A DNA stretch of 16,733 bases from NCBI GenBank assembly GCA_030654645.1, contig JAURXC010000213.1, positions 1-16,733 on the forward strand, written 5' to 3'. Positions 1 to 6,248 of this stretch are shown here, one piece after another. How positions within the stretch are numbered: position 1 is the first letter of the stretch; each line of letters begins with the position of its first letter. The notes below the pieces were generated by a model that had not been told where the DNA came from, searched no databases, and saw only the letters and a program-made list of their open reading frames with translations. Made by a program: the position numbers and the translations under genes. The stretch is from Deltaproteobacteria bacterium (lineage in GTDB: Bacteria; Desulfobacterota; Desulfuromonadia; Geobacterales; Pseudopelobacteraceae).

Positions 1-8
1 TGGCTTGA

Positions 9-248
9 TTATTTGCCGGTCGATGCCTGGCGCGCATCGGTGCTTCCCAGTGACAGAATCCCTTTCAGGATGCCGGCCATCATCAGGATGCCGGGGATGA
101 ACTGGAAAAGTACGATCATGGCGCCGAATCCGATGAAGCAGGCTGCCAGGATACCAATTCCTTCGCTTTCGACTGCTCCGCCGGCCGCCAATGCCTGGCT
201 GGCGGTGATCATTGCTGTTGTAAATGTTGTTGCTGATATGGCTCTCAT
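9..248 (-). CDS. Small secreted/membrane protein, unknown function
   Basis: This 79-residue protein has no function that I can assign. Residues 1-21 look like a cleavable signal peptide ending at ALA-AGG. They are followed by a strongly hydrophobic, glycine-rich stretch (about 31-67) that could form one or two membrane helices with a short turn near the FIPG motif at 50-53. The C-terminus (68-79) is short and polar. The ATG at 246-248 has a purine-rich AAGGGAGA ribosome site just upstream, which supports the start. A sigma-54-like promoter at 308-323 faces this gene. The next gene on this strand lies outside the window, so operon membership is unknown. Small glycine-rich membrane proteins of this kind occur in Geobacter relatives (recollection, not searched). 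Confidence 0.75.
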   Translation of the reverse strand: MRAISATTFTTAMITASQALAAGGAVESEGIGILAACFIGFGAMIVLFQFIPGILMMAGILKGILSLGSTDARQASTGK

Positions 249-307
249 GACTATCTCCCTTCCTGCTTCAATTGTTTCTGCCGTCTCTGTCTTCTGATTA
301 TTACTAA

Positions 308-323
308 AGCATCGAGCGTGCCA
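308..323 (-). promoter_or_regulatory. Sigma-54 (RpoN) promoter -24/-12 candidate
   Basis: Read on the minus strand the element is TGGCACGCTCGATGCT. The GG and GC dinucleotides are separated by exactly ten bases, as RpoN promoters require. It matches the TGGCACG-N4-TTGCW consensus except for A in place of the first T of the -12 box. Transcription would start near base 296, about 50 bases before the ATG at 248. RpoN promoters need an enhancer-binding protein; the inverted repeat at 367-386 is a possible site. No RpoN activator gene is visible in the window. Confidence 0.55.
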
Positions 324-366
324 AATGATTTAGATATTATAATAATTCTTGCAGACAGCTGTTATC

Positions 367-386
367 GTTGATTTATATTTATCAAC
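367..386. promoter_or_regulatory. Inverted repeat, possible activator site
   Basis: GTTGAT and ATCAAC are six-base inverted arms separated by eight AT-rich bases. The site lies about 44-63 bases upstream of the -24 element of the sigma-54 candidate, within the usual distance for enhancer-binding proteins. Which protein binds it is unknown, and short AT-rich inverted repeats also arise by chance. Confidence 0.25.
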
Positions 387-490
387 AGCATTTTGGAGGT
401 CGCAGCGGATCAGAATGCCAGGGAATATTAAGTATAGGAATCATATACAGTAACTAGTATATTAATTTACATGCTTACGGGTTCTACTTC

Positions 491-518
491 TTGATTTTAT
501 GGCGTTTTATTGTAAATA
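491..518 (+). promoter_or_regulatory. Weak sigma-70 promoter candidate
   Basis: TTGATT (491-496) and TAAATA (513-518) are separated by 16 bases, with TG directly before the -10 box. The start site would fall near 525, leaving a leader of about 70 bases before the ATG at 596. The -10 match is only partial. The TTG of the -35 box is in frame with the gene but has no ribosome site, so it is unlikely to be the start codon. Confidence 0.3.
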
Positions 519-595
519 TACTCAAATGTGATCCTGTACATAATCGTTATACAGTTATCCCGTATTGTAAAACAACGAAACAAGGGAGACATTAT

Positions 596-925
596 ATGGA
601 AGAAGCATCGGAAGCTATTGCAGAAGAAGTACCGGATTATGGGCCGGCGTTAAACCTGATACGCAGGCGTCGGAAATACTTCTTCGGGGTCGTCCTGATC
701 TACATTCCAGCCATATGGATCATTCACGGCATATCTCCCACCAACAAAACAATGTTCACCACAATCGGAATTTGGGTAGTCCTGCTCCTCATCACCTGTA
801 TGATGTCAGCCGTCACAAGGTGTCCGCGTTGCGGAAACTATTTCCACGTAAACGGCATGTCAATGCTTTACTTGCGACGCTGCCTGCATTGCCAGCTTCA
901 CATCAATGCCGACAGAACCAAATAA
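596..925 (+). CDS. Small membrane protein with C-terminal zinc ribbon
   Basis: This 109-residue protein of unknown function has an acidic N-terminus (1-15), a basic RRRRK patch at 23-27, and two hydrophobic helices at about 28-45 and 54-71. A four-cysteine metal site follows: CPRC at 76-79 and CLHC at 96-99, the spacing of a rubredoxin-like zinc ribbon. The basic patch before the first helix suggests a cytoplasmic N-terminus, with the zinc ribbon also cytoplasmic by the two-helix topology. The ATG at 596 is chosen because GGGAG lies just upstream; an in-frame TTG at 491 has no such site. It is followed by a terminator and appears monocistronic. The zinc site is a direct reading; its role (protein or nucleic-acid contact) is not known. 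Confidence 0.75.
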   Translation: MEEASEAIAEEVPDYGPALNLIRRRRKYFFGVVLIYIPAIWIIHGISPTNKTMFTTIGIWVVLLLITCMMSAVTRCPRCGNYFHVNGMSMLYLRRCLHCQLHINADRTK

Positions 926-940
926 TACACTCTGACACAA

Positions 941-972
941 AAACGGGGAATGAGTTGCCCCATTCCCCGTTT
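941..972. terminator. Bidirectional intrinsic terminator
   Basis: A perfect 12-base-pair stem (941-952 with 961-972, core ACGGGGAATG) encloses an eight-base loop. The stem ends in AAA/TTT, so transcripts from either strand end in a short U run; the minus-strand run is longer (five T). It lies between the converging zinc-ribbon gene and the Roadblock operon, and can serve both. Confidence 0.85.
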
Positions 973-1001
973 CATATAACATGATGCCAGATCAGCGGAA
1001 A

Positions 1002-1694
1002 TCAGAGTTTTACCTCCACCTTATCCCCTTCACTTACCCTTAGCTTCTTTTCGATACCAGGACCGACAACTATGGTACCGTCATACTGCGGATCCATGTC
1101 TTTCATCACCATTACCGGAAAGCTGCCATTTGTTCCGGCAACCGTATTTATCAGCGTAAGCTTTTTAAAACCGGCTTTGTAGAAGTCATTGATATACTGC
1201 GATGTAGGTTGGCTGATCGCGATCATGCCAAGAGAATCAAAGCTGGCGCTGGCCTGTTTGTTGGCTAAATGGCTTATTCGAAGACGGAGTATGCCGTCGG
1301 AGTCAGTCAATTTGGCCGGCCCTGCTGTTGTGTCAGACGGTTGAGCAACCGAAGCTTCTGGAGGCATTTGCGCCTCCAGCTTTTTAGCAGCCAGATTAAG
1401 CGTTATTGACAAGACTTGAAGGTTTATGCTTTTAGTACACAACAGAAACAGCATGGCGCTTGGCAATCTTTTTAATATAATACGCCCGTCGTTGTAGCGC
1501 ATGTCAAGGATATCGAGGCTTTGAGATATCTGCAGACCATGGGCACATTCCAGGGTCAGACCCGCGGCCTTTTTAAGAGAAACAGTATCTATCAGAGCAG
1601 GAAAGGCGTGTGACAATACATCTCCCTTTTGACTGAAGACCGCACTTCCGATCACACCTTCGACCATGTTTACATGTTGCAGGACTTCCTGCAT
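1002..1694 (-). CDS. Roadblock/LC7-like protein with unrecognised C-terminal domain
   Basis: The protein has 230 residues. Residues 1-110 resemble a Roadblock/LC7 fold: a short helix, the strand pair around GSAVFSQKGDVLS (16-28), a helix, a strand-rich middle with NDGRIILKRL (68-77), and a long C-terminal helix (93-109). Roadblock proteins such as MglB regulate small Ras-like GTPases or act as dimeric scaffolds. A linker rich in P, A and T (about 110-130) leads to a second domain (about 133-230) that I cannot name. It ends in GTIVVGPGIEKKLRVSEGDKVEVKL-type beta structure, reminiscent of a small beta barrel. The start has a strong AGGAGGG site that overlaps the stop of the upstream Roadblock gene 12 bases away, so the two are surely co-translated. 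The GTPase partner is not in the window. Confidence 0.75.
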   Translation of the reverse strand: MQEVLQHVNMVEGVIGSAVFSQKGDVLSHAFPALIDTVSLKKAAGLTLECAHGLQISQSLDILDMRYNDGRIILKRLPSAMLFLLCTKSINLQVLSITLNLAAKKLEAQMPPEASVAQPSDTTAGPAKLTDSDGILRLRISHLANKQASASFDSLGMIAISQPTSQYINDFYKAGFKKLTLINTVAGTNGSFPVMVMKDMDPQYDGTIVVGPGIEKKLRVSEGDKVEVKL

Positions 1695-1706
1695 CAGAAC
1701 ACCCTC

Positions 1707-2408
1707 CTACTTGCCAGGCATAAGCGCAGATTTTATCTCGTTTTCAACACTGTCCAGATTGCAATCAGGCTTGACCGCTATGCTCAGATAGTGTTGTTTG
1801 GAGTCGTACATCAGCAGGTGAAAGTTGCTCGTATGAACAGCAGCTGCCTTTATCTCTCCCAACCCCATCAGATCGCCGAGCTGATTGCCGGTTTTTGCCA
1901 GAAACATCCCTTTGGCAGCCAAAGCAACAGCCTCAATACTTGAATCCTGGATCGGCACACCCTGCTTGTCGAGCAAAACAGCGTAAGTTATATTGTTAAT
2001 TTCCTGCAAATGTGCCGCGATCTTGCTCATGGTTCGACGGGGGGTCACTGACGGGCCGGCCGATTTGTTTACCGCGGAACCGGCATTTTCCTCGTCCATT
2101 CTCCGTAACGCCTCCAGAAGCAGAAAATCGGTACGGTAGTGGATCGTGCAAACGTTGGAAGTCATTTCGGGGTGGATATTGAAAGTACCACCGGGCCACT
2201 TGATTATTTCATATATGGCCTGCTCACCGGACTCCTGCCCCTGCTCGGCATGGATTATCTCACCGTCAACAAAATAAATAACACCCTTGCTATCACCGTA
2301 TTCAACGGTAATTGCTCCGGTATACTTGTTGTGACCCTTAAGCTGAATGACGTCAGTCAGCGAGAGGCCGGCAACAGCTCCTTTAAAACCAGTGATGTTT
2401 TCTGACAT
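1707..2408 (-). CDS. DUF4388 and Roadblock/LC7 domain protein
   Basis: The protein has 233 residues. The N-terminal domain (about 6-100) matches DUF4388 (PATAN-like): LSLTDVIQL at 15-23, TGAITV at 30-35, GVIYFVDGEIIHAE at 42-55 and AIYEIIKWPGGTF at 64-76. After a linker (105-125), residues 128-230 resemble a Roadblock/LC7 domain (YAVLLDKQGVPI at 142-153, then a helix and a strand pair ending with HYLSIAV). DUF4388 proteins are common in Geobacter and myxobacteria and often accompany phosphorelay or GTPase systems; this role is inferred. I chose ATG 2406-2408 because CAGG lies nine bases upstream. The TTG three codons earlier abuts that site. It is the first gene of a two-gene operon with the Roadblock gene at 1694. 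Confidence 0.85.
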   Translation of the reverse strand: MSENITGFKGAVAGLSLTDVIQLKGHNKYTGAITVEYGDSKGVIYFVDGEIIHAEQGQESGEQAIYEIIKWPGGTFNIHPEMTSNVCTIHYRTDFLLLEALRRMDEENAGSAVNKSAGPSVTPRRTMSKIAAHLQEINNITYAVLLDKQGVPIQDSSIEAVALAAKGMFLAKTGNQLGDLMGLGEIKAAAVHTSNFHLLMYDSKQHYLSIAVKPDCNLDSVENEIKSALMPGK

Positions 2409-2520
2409 CTTTGTCAACCTGTCGCAGAAGTAGTCATATCAACCATTATCTTACAAATTAGCGTGCTATTTAAACCATAACATCTACTCAAGTTCAAGTG
2501 TGAATGTCATATTACACATA

Positions 2521-2554
2521 ATAAAGCCCCGCCGGATCACCGGCGGGGCTTTAT
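2521..2554 (-). terminator. Strong intrinsic terminator of the CoA-transferase gene
   Basis: A perfect 15-base-pair stem (2521-2535 with 2540-2554) encloses the tetraloop. The arms are ATAAAG followed by CCCCGCCGG and its complement. The GC-rich core with flanking A/T pairs gives a U-containing 3' end on the minus strand. It begins 23 bases after the CoA-transferase stop codon and insulates that gene from the Roadblock operon downstream. Confidence 0.9.
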
Positions 2555-2576
2555 CAGTCCTTTAATCATGGACAAC

Positions 2577-4172
2577 TTATTCGCAAAGATCCAACTTGAT
2601 ATCCCAGTTCTTAATCTTCATTGTGCCGTTTTTCTCAAGGTTGAGATGCATCTTGAAGGCGCGGTCCCATAGTTGCGGCTCGTGCGCAACCTTGCGACGG
2701 AGACATTCCGACAGAGCCATCTCATAGTACTCGGTCAGGATCGGCTTGTAATCCGGATGGGCGCACTTTGCGATGATAACCTTGGCGCGGTCACGCGGGC
2801 AGAGGCCGCGCAAGTCGGCCAGACCCTGCTCGGTAATGACGCAATCAAGGTCGTGCTCGGTATGGTCAATGTGCGAGCAATGCGGCACAACGCATGAGAT
2901 GCCGGTCGGGTCGGTCTTGATTGGACGGCTTGACGGGGTGTGCATCATTTTCAGATAGCCGTTGCGCAGGAAGTCGCCGGAACCGCCCAGGCCGTTGATC
3001 ATGCGGGTACCACCGACCAGGGTCGAGTTGGCATGTGCATACATGTCTATCTCAACCGGAGTATTCATCGCAATACATCCCAGACGACGGATCGGCTCCG
3101 GCGCATTGGAGATCGAGAGCGGACGCAGGGTGATCTTGTCGAAATATTTGTCCATGTTCTCGAAGAATTTAGGGAAGCCAGGGGTCTCGGAGAGCGAAAG
3201 CGAACAGGAAGAAGCATGATCCAACTTGCCCGAATCGAACAGGTCGAGCATGGTGTCCTGCAGAACTTCCGTGAAAACCGACAGATTATAGAAAGGCCCC
3301 TTGGCCAGGCCGCCGATAACGGCGTTGGCGATGGAACCGACGCCCGACTGGAGCGGCAGCAGGTTATCCGGAAGACGACCCATTTTAACTTCATGAGTGA
3401 AGAAGTCGATGACGTGATTGGCAATCGCTTCCGAAGTATCGTCCTGATCGGCAAAGGCACGGCCCTTATCGCGCAATTTGGACTCAACCACCGCGACAAT
3501 CTTCTTCGGATCGCAGGGGATCGATGTGGAACCGATGCGTGTGCCGGCTGCGGTGATGTTGAACACCTGACGGTTGGGAGGGGTGCCGGGGGTGATCAGG
3601 TCATGAATGCCTTCGAAGGAGGGTTGTCCGGTGTTGACTTCGACAATGATCTTGTCGCACATCATCAGTATTTCAGGAATGACGCCGCATGAGGAAGTCG
3701 GAACCAGGCCGCCGTCTTCGGTAATGGCGGAGACTTCGATGATGGCCAGATCAAGCCTGCCGGTCTCGGAGTCCTTGGTGTAGAAACCATAGCCCAGATC
3801 CTGGGCAAAGAGAGAGAGATGCTTGTCTCCCATGCGGATACGCCCTTCGTTGATGCCGGCAGCGATATTCTTGCCGGTCTGGTACGGCCAACGACGGTCG
3901 ATCATATCGAGTGTTGCCCAACGATCTTCTGTCTCGGCTCCAACGGAAGCGCCGATGAACAGATTGAACTTCCACTTGCCCTGAAGGTTGTTCTTCTCGA
4001 CATGGTCAGCAACCGCAATCGGAACAACTTTCGGATAACCGGCCGGAGTAAATCCGGACCAGCCCAAGTTCATACCCGGTTTGAAGAATTGAACTGTTTC
4101 TTCGGCCGTCATGACCTTGCTCAAAAGGGACTTGTGACGTACGCGGTCTTGCAGGGTACCGTAATCAGACAT
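2577..4172 (-). CDS. Succinyl-CoA:acetate CoA-transferase (acetyl-CoA hydrolase/transferase family)
   Basis: The 531-residue length is usual for class I CoA-transferases of the Cat1/AarC/Ato type. The enzyme moves CoA between succinyl-CoA and acetate, giving acetyl-CoA and succinate. In Geobacter this both activates acetate and replaces succinyl-CoA synthetase in the TCA cycle (family knowledge). The likely catalytic glutamate is E302 in FTEVLQD, which carries the glutamyl-CoA thioester in this family. The GVGSIANAV loop (277-285) and GLGGSGD (394-400) match the CoA-site and oxyanion segments. No signal peptide is present, so it is cytosolic. AGGAGGT lies five bases before the ATG, a near-ideal ribosome site. 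The gene stands alone, with its own promoter (4318-4346) and terminator. The substrate pair is inferred from family and lineage; a strict hydrolase or another acyl acceptor is less likely. Confidence 0.92.
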   Translation of the reverse strand: MSDYGTLQDRVRHKSLLSKVMTAEETVQFFKPGMNLGWSGFTPAGYPKVVPIAVADHVEKNNLQGKWKFNLFIGASVGAETEDRWATLDMIDRRWPYQTGKNIAAGINEGRIRMGDKHLSLFAQDLGYGFYTKDSETGRLDLAIIEVSAITEDGGLVPTSSCGVIPEILMMCDKIIVEVNTGQPSFEGIHDLITPGTPPNRQVFNITAAGTRIGSTSIPCDPKKIVAVVESKLRDKGRAFADQDDTSEAIANHVIDFFTHEVKMGRLPDNLLPLQSGVGSIANAVIGGLAKGPFYNLSVFTEVLQDTMLDLFDSGKLDHASSCSLSLSETPGFPKFFENMDKYFDKITLRPLSISNAPEPIRRLGCIAMNTPVEIDMYAHANSTLVGGTRMINGLGGSGDFLRNGYLKMMHTPSSRPIKTDPTGISCVVPHCSHIDHTEHDLDCVITEQGLADLRGLCPRDRAKVIIAKCAHPDYKPILTEYYEMALSECLRRKVAHEPQLWDRAFKMHLNLEKNGTMKIKNWDIKLDLCE

Positions 4173-4200
4173 CTACTACCTCCTGTTTGTTTATTGTGTT

Positions 4201-4219
4201 TACAGGCATGTAACCTGTA
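4201..4219. promoter_or_regulatory. Inverted repeat in the CoA-transferase leader
   Basis: TACAGG (4201-4206) and CCTGTA (4214-4219) are exact inverted arms separated by seven bases. The repeat lies about 29 bases before the ATG and about 90 bases after the predicted transcription start, so it would be part of the mRNA leader. It could be a repressor operator (roadblock type) or an RNA hairpin near the ribosome site. Central-metabolism repressors such as HgtR act on TCA genes in Geobacter, but I do not know that this is its site. Confidence 0.35.
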
Positions 4220-4317
4220 TTGATAAAAAATTAATGTGTTCTTGTTTTAAGCCGTCAGATCTCTAATTATTATGGAAATTAGTATAGAGAAAGCAGGGGC
4301 CTACCGAGTAGAACCGG

Positions 4318-4346
4318 ATTTTACGCATACTGATATGTTTCGTCAA
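4318..4346 (-). promoter_or_regulatory. Sigma-70 promoter of the CoA-transferase gene
   Basis: On the minus strand TTGACG (4346-4341) is followed after 17 bases by TAAAAT (4323-4318), five of six matches in each box and ideal spacing. Transcription would begin near 4311, leaving an untranslated leader of about 138 bases. It fires from directly downstream of the Dabb gene stop. Confidence 0.7.
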
Positions 4347-4370
4347 GATAAAAAGTATACAATATATTTC

Positions 4371-4661
4371 TTAGCTTTCATAATCGACCGCAATGATCGA
4401 TGAGCAGACCGACTTCATGAAAGGAACCACCACTCCGGCATGATATGGATGAATCTGATAAGCCTGCAGATCATCCCGCGAATCAAAGCGCGTGATTAGC
4501 GCCACATCATAGGAGCGCTCGGAACGGATGACATCAACACCAGCCTCAAGATGTCGCAGCAGCGGAATCTGACCTTCCATTCCAAGCAACTTGGCCCGGG
4601 TGGCAGCCATGTTTTCATCAGAAGGATCGCTAAGCTTAAAGAAAACAAGATGGGTAATCAT
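4371..4661 (-). CDS. Dabb (stress-responsive A/B barrel) family protein
   Basis: This protein of 96 residues is a single Dabb domain: a ferredoxin-like alpha/beta barrel that usually forms dimers. Features seen are the opening strand MITHLVFFKL (1-10), the VDVIRSERSYDVALITRFDS core (42-61) and the family hallmark YQIHPYH (68-74). Family members have varied or unknown roles (stress-induced proteins, some polyketide cyclases), so no reaction is claimed. The ATG at 4659-4661 is chosen because AAAGGA lies nine bases upstream and homology begins at once. A reading starting at ATG 4715 would begin inside the promoter at 4707-4735 and adds a non-conserved tail. The gene is divergent from the kinase-like gene at 4835. 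Confidence 0.88.
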   Translation of the reverse strand: MITHLVFFKLSDPSDENMAATRAKLLGMEGQIPLLRHLEAGVDVIRSERSYDVALITRFDSRDDLQAYQIHPYHAGVVVPFMKSVCSSIIAVDYES

Positions 4662-4706
4662 TGGGGTTAATCCTTTCGGGCAATAGTAATAAGTTATAAG
4701 GTGTTT

Positions 4707-4735
4707 TGTATACATCTCCTATGTTACGCTGTCAA
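4707..4735 (-). promoter_or_regulatory. Sigma-70 promoter of the Dabb gene
   Basis: On the minus strand a perfect TTGACA (4735-4730) is followed after 17 bases by TATACA (4712-4707). The transcription start would fall near 4700, about 40 bases before the ATG at 4661. An inverted repeat CACACA-N5-TGTGTG (4740-4756) lies four bases upstream of the -35 box. Confidence 0.7.
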
Positions 4736-4739
4736 TGCT

Positions 4740-4756
4740 CACACATGCGTTGTGTG
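4740..4756. promoter_or_regulatory. Inverted repeat in the divergent Dabb/kinase control region
   Basis: CACACA (4740-4745) and TGTGTG (4751-4756) are six-base inverted arms with a five-base spacer. The position just upstream of the Dabb -35 box suits an activator; for the divergent kinase-like gene it would lie about 80 bases before the ATG. No clear sigma-70 promoter for that gene was found between 4757 and 4820, so the site might matter for both. The binding protein is unknown. Confidence 0.3.
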
Positions 4757-4834
4757 TGGCATATTGCATAACCATCAATCGGTGATAGAGTTGCCGGTGA
4801 CTAATCACACCCAAAACTTCGGGAGGAACTGGCC

Positions 4835-5539
4835 ATGCCGGAAAAAATGCTTATACCTGCAATCGATGCTCGCTTGGGTTCTCTGTTGGAGTTCAACCGC
4901 AGAAACTTGGCCCAAAAGTCCTCACGGGCGGTAATCGAAAAGATCAGGCCAACCATCACGCTGTCGCGTGAGTTCGGTTGTGAAGCTTATCCGGTTGCGG
5001 ATCACCTGAAAAAGCTTCTGGAGAAAAACAGCGGCGAAAGCTGGATCGTAATGGACAAGGGGCTTCTTGAAGAGGTCGCCAAAAACCACAATCTTTCGGA
5101 AGATCTTTTGAAGGGGTTGGGCGAAAAATCAAGTTTTCTGGATGAGATACTGGCAACATTTTCCCCACACTGGAAAACAGATAAGGATCATTTCCGTCTG
5201 ATCTGCCGTCATATGGTTTCTCTTGCGGAAAAAGGCAATGTTATTTTGATTGGCCGAGGCGGCGCAGTAATAACCCAGTCATTTAAAAACTGCTTTCATT
5301 TCAGGATGTACGCCTCACAACAGTTCAAAATCCGGTCAATTTCCCAACGACTTGAAATGTCCAGCGAGGAAGCGGACACGCTGATTCGAAGAAAGCAGAA
5401 ACTTCGTGATAACTTCATCCGCGACTTTCTCAACCGGGACGCACATGACCTGACCCTGTACAACCTGGTTATTAATAATGACCGTAATACCGCTGAGAAA
5501 ACGGCAAGGACAATCGCCGAATACGTTTTGGCCGGTTAA
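4835..5539 (+). CDS. Cytidylate kinase-like family protein
   Basis: The 234-residue protein resembles the cytidylate-kinase-2 family (PF13189 type), P-loop-fold proteins usually of unknown substrate. The family N-terminal block is ITLSREFGCE at 41-50, followed by VADHLKKLL. The central strand VILIGRGGAVI is at 136-146. A lid-like region rich in R and K (about 165-200) and the C-terminal strand YNLVINND (209-216) complete the pattern. The canonical GxxGxGK Walker A sequence is not evident at the usual place, where the protein has SREFGCEAYPVA, so nucleotide binding is inferred from family only. The first 38 residues are an extra leader before the domain. GGGAGGA lies seven bases before the ATG. 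The stop codon TAA overlaps the stop of the converging Smr gene within the tetramer TTAA (5536-5539). CMP kinase proper (Cmk) is unlikely. Confidence 0.82.
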   Translation: MPEKMLIPAIDARLGSLLEFNRRNLAQKSSRAVIEKIRPTITLSREFGCEAYPVADHLKKLLEKNSGESWIVMDKGLLEEVAKNHNLSEDLLKGLGEKSSFLDEILATFSPHWKTDKDHFRLICRHMVSLAEKGNVILIGRGGAVITQSFKNCFHFRMYASQQFKIRSISQRLEMSSEEADTLIRRKQKLRDNFIRDFLNRDAHDLTLYNLVINNDRNTAEKTARTIAEYVLAG

Positions 5540-6246
5540 TCCGGTTTTTTTACCGGCAAAACTGTTCGCAAAAAAACCACATATGCCCCGCTGCCCCCCA
5601 TTTCACGCGGGGCCGGGGCATATTCCACGATCAGGTCACGACCGGCATCCCGTAACCAGGCCGCAACCGCTTGATTAAGTATCGGCTCTTCCACCGAATG
5701 ATAGCCCTTACCGGTAATTATCAATACGGCCTTCTGCCCTTTCTTCCGGGCCGACATCAGAAAACGCGGCAACGCCAGCATTGCTTCTTCGCGGGTCAAT
5801 CCATGCAGATCAAGCTGGTAATCAACTGAAACAATGCCGCGCTTTACCTGCCGCAGCCGATTGTTGGAGAGCGGTTGCAGTTCATCGTTTTCAGAGACGG
5901 AATCGGCAAATTTGGAATCCAGTTTGAGGCGGCTTATTTCCTGAATAAACAGTTGCCTGGATTGTTCATCTGCAGCAGGGATTGCTTTCGGTTTCTCGGG
6001 AACGGTTCTGTGTCCGGTGTTTTTATCAAGCAGCTTTGAGTCTTGACGCCGGAGAGGCTTAACATCTGACACCGCCGACATGAAAATATCCAGATCATCG
6101 TCAGGAGAATCTTCTATTTTTTGCACATCCGGCTTTATTGCTTGCTCCTTGGGCGATTCCGGCACTGCGACCCCTTTTAGCATGCTGAAAGGGGTCGGGT
6201 GAAACTCCTTAGGCTTGGCTGGGTTATGACGATTTTTTTTGGCCAT
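5536..6246 (-). CDS. Smr-domain protein (MutS2 C-terminal-like)
   Basis: The protein has 236 residues. The N-terminal 135 residues are charged and probably disordered, starting with a lysine-rich MAKKNRHNPAKPK. The Smr domain covers about 140-230: LDLHGLTREEA (145-155) holds the LDxHG signature, TGKGYHS (178-184) the TGxGxH signature, and GGSGAYVVFLR (217-227) the last strand. Smr domains bind branched or structured nucleic acids, and some nick DNA or cleave mRNA; stand-alone small Smr proteins have uncertain roles. ATG 6244-6246 is preferred because AAGGA lies six bases upstream; a TTG two codons earlier abuts that site. The ribosome site lies inside the end of the OmpA-domain gene, whose stop is 2 bases before this ATG, indicating translational coupling. 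Confidence 0.9.
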   Translation of the reverse strand: MAKKNRHNPAKPKEFHPTPFSMLKGVAVPESPKEQAIKPDVQKIEDSPDDDLDIFMSAVSDVKPLRRQDSKLLDKNTGHRTVPEKPKAIPAADEQSRQLFIQEISRLKLDSKFADSVSENDELQPLSNNRLRQVKRGIVSVDYQLDLHGLTREEAMLALPRFLMSARKKGQKAVLIITGKGYHSVEEPILNQAVAAWLRDAGRDLIVEYAPAPREMGGSGAYVVFLRTVLPVKKPD

Positions 6247-6248
6247 GA

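Larger units (their letters stand above)
249..595. other. AT-rich intergenic region with regulatory signals
   Basis: No coding frame here has a credible start and ribosome site. The stretch holds a sigma-54-like promoter for the minus-strand gene (308-323), two inverted repeats that could be protein-binding sites (GTTGAT-N8-ATCAAC at 367-386 and ATATAC-N8-GTATAT at 443-462), an 8-base palindrome ACAGCTGT at 355-362, and a weak sigma-70 promoter for the plus-strand gene (491-518). It separates two divergently transcribed small membrane-protein genes, so it probably serves as their shared control region. Confidence 0.6.

Noticed and set aside
2940..3692. Open plus-strand frame of 250 codons opposite the CoA-transferase gene
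   Set aside because: It is antisense to a gene with clear family motifs, is rich in R, D, V and G as a codon shadow, and has no ribosome site.
4662..4715. Longer N-terminus for the Dabb protein
   Set aside because: It would begin within the TTGACA/TATACA promoter and before the predicted transcript start.
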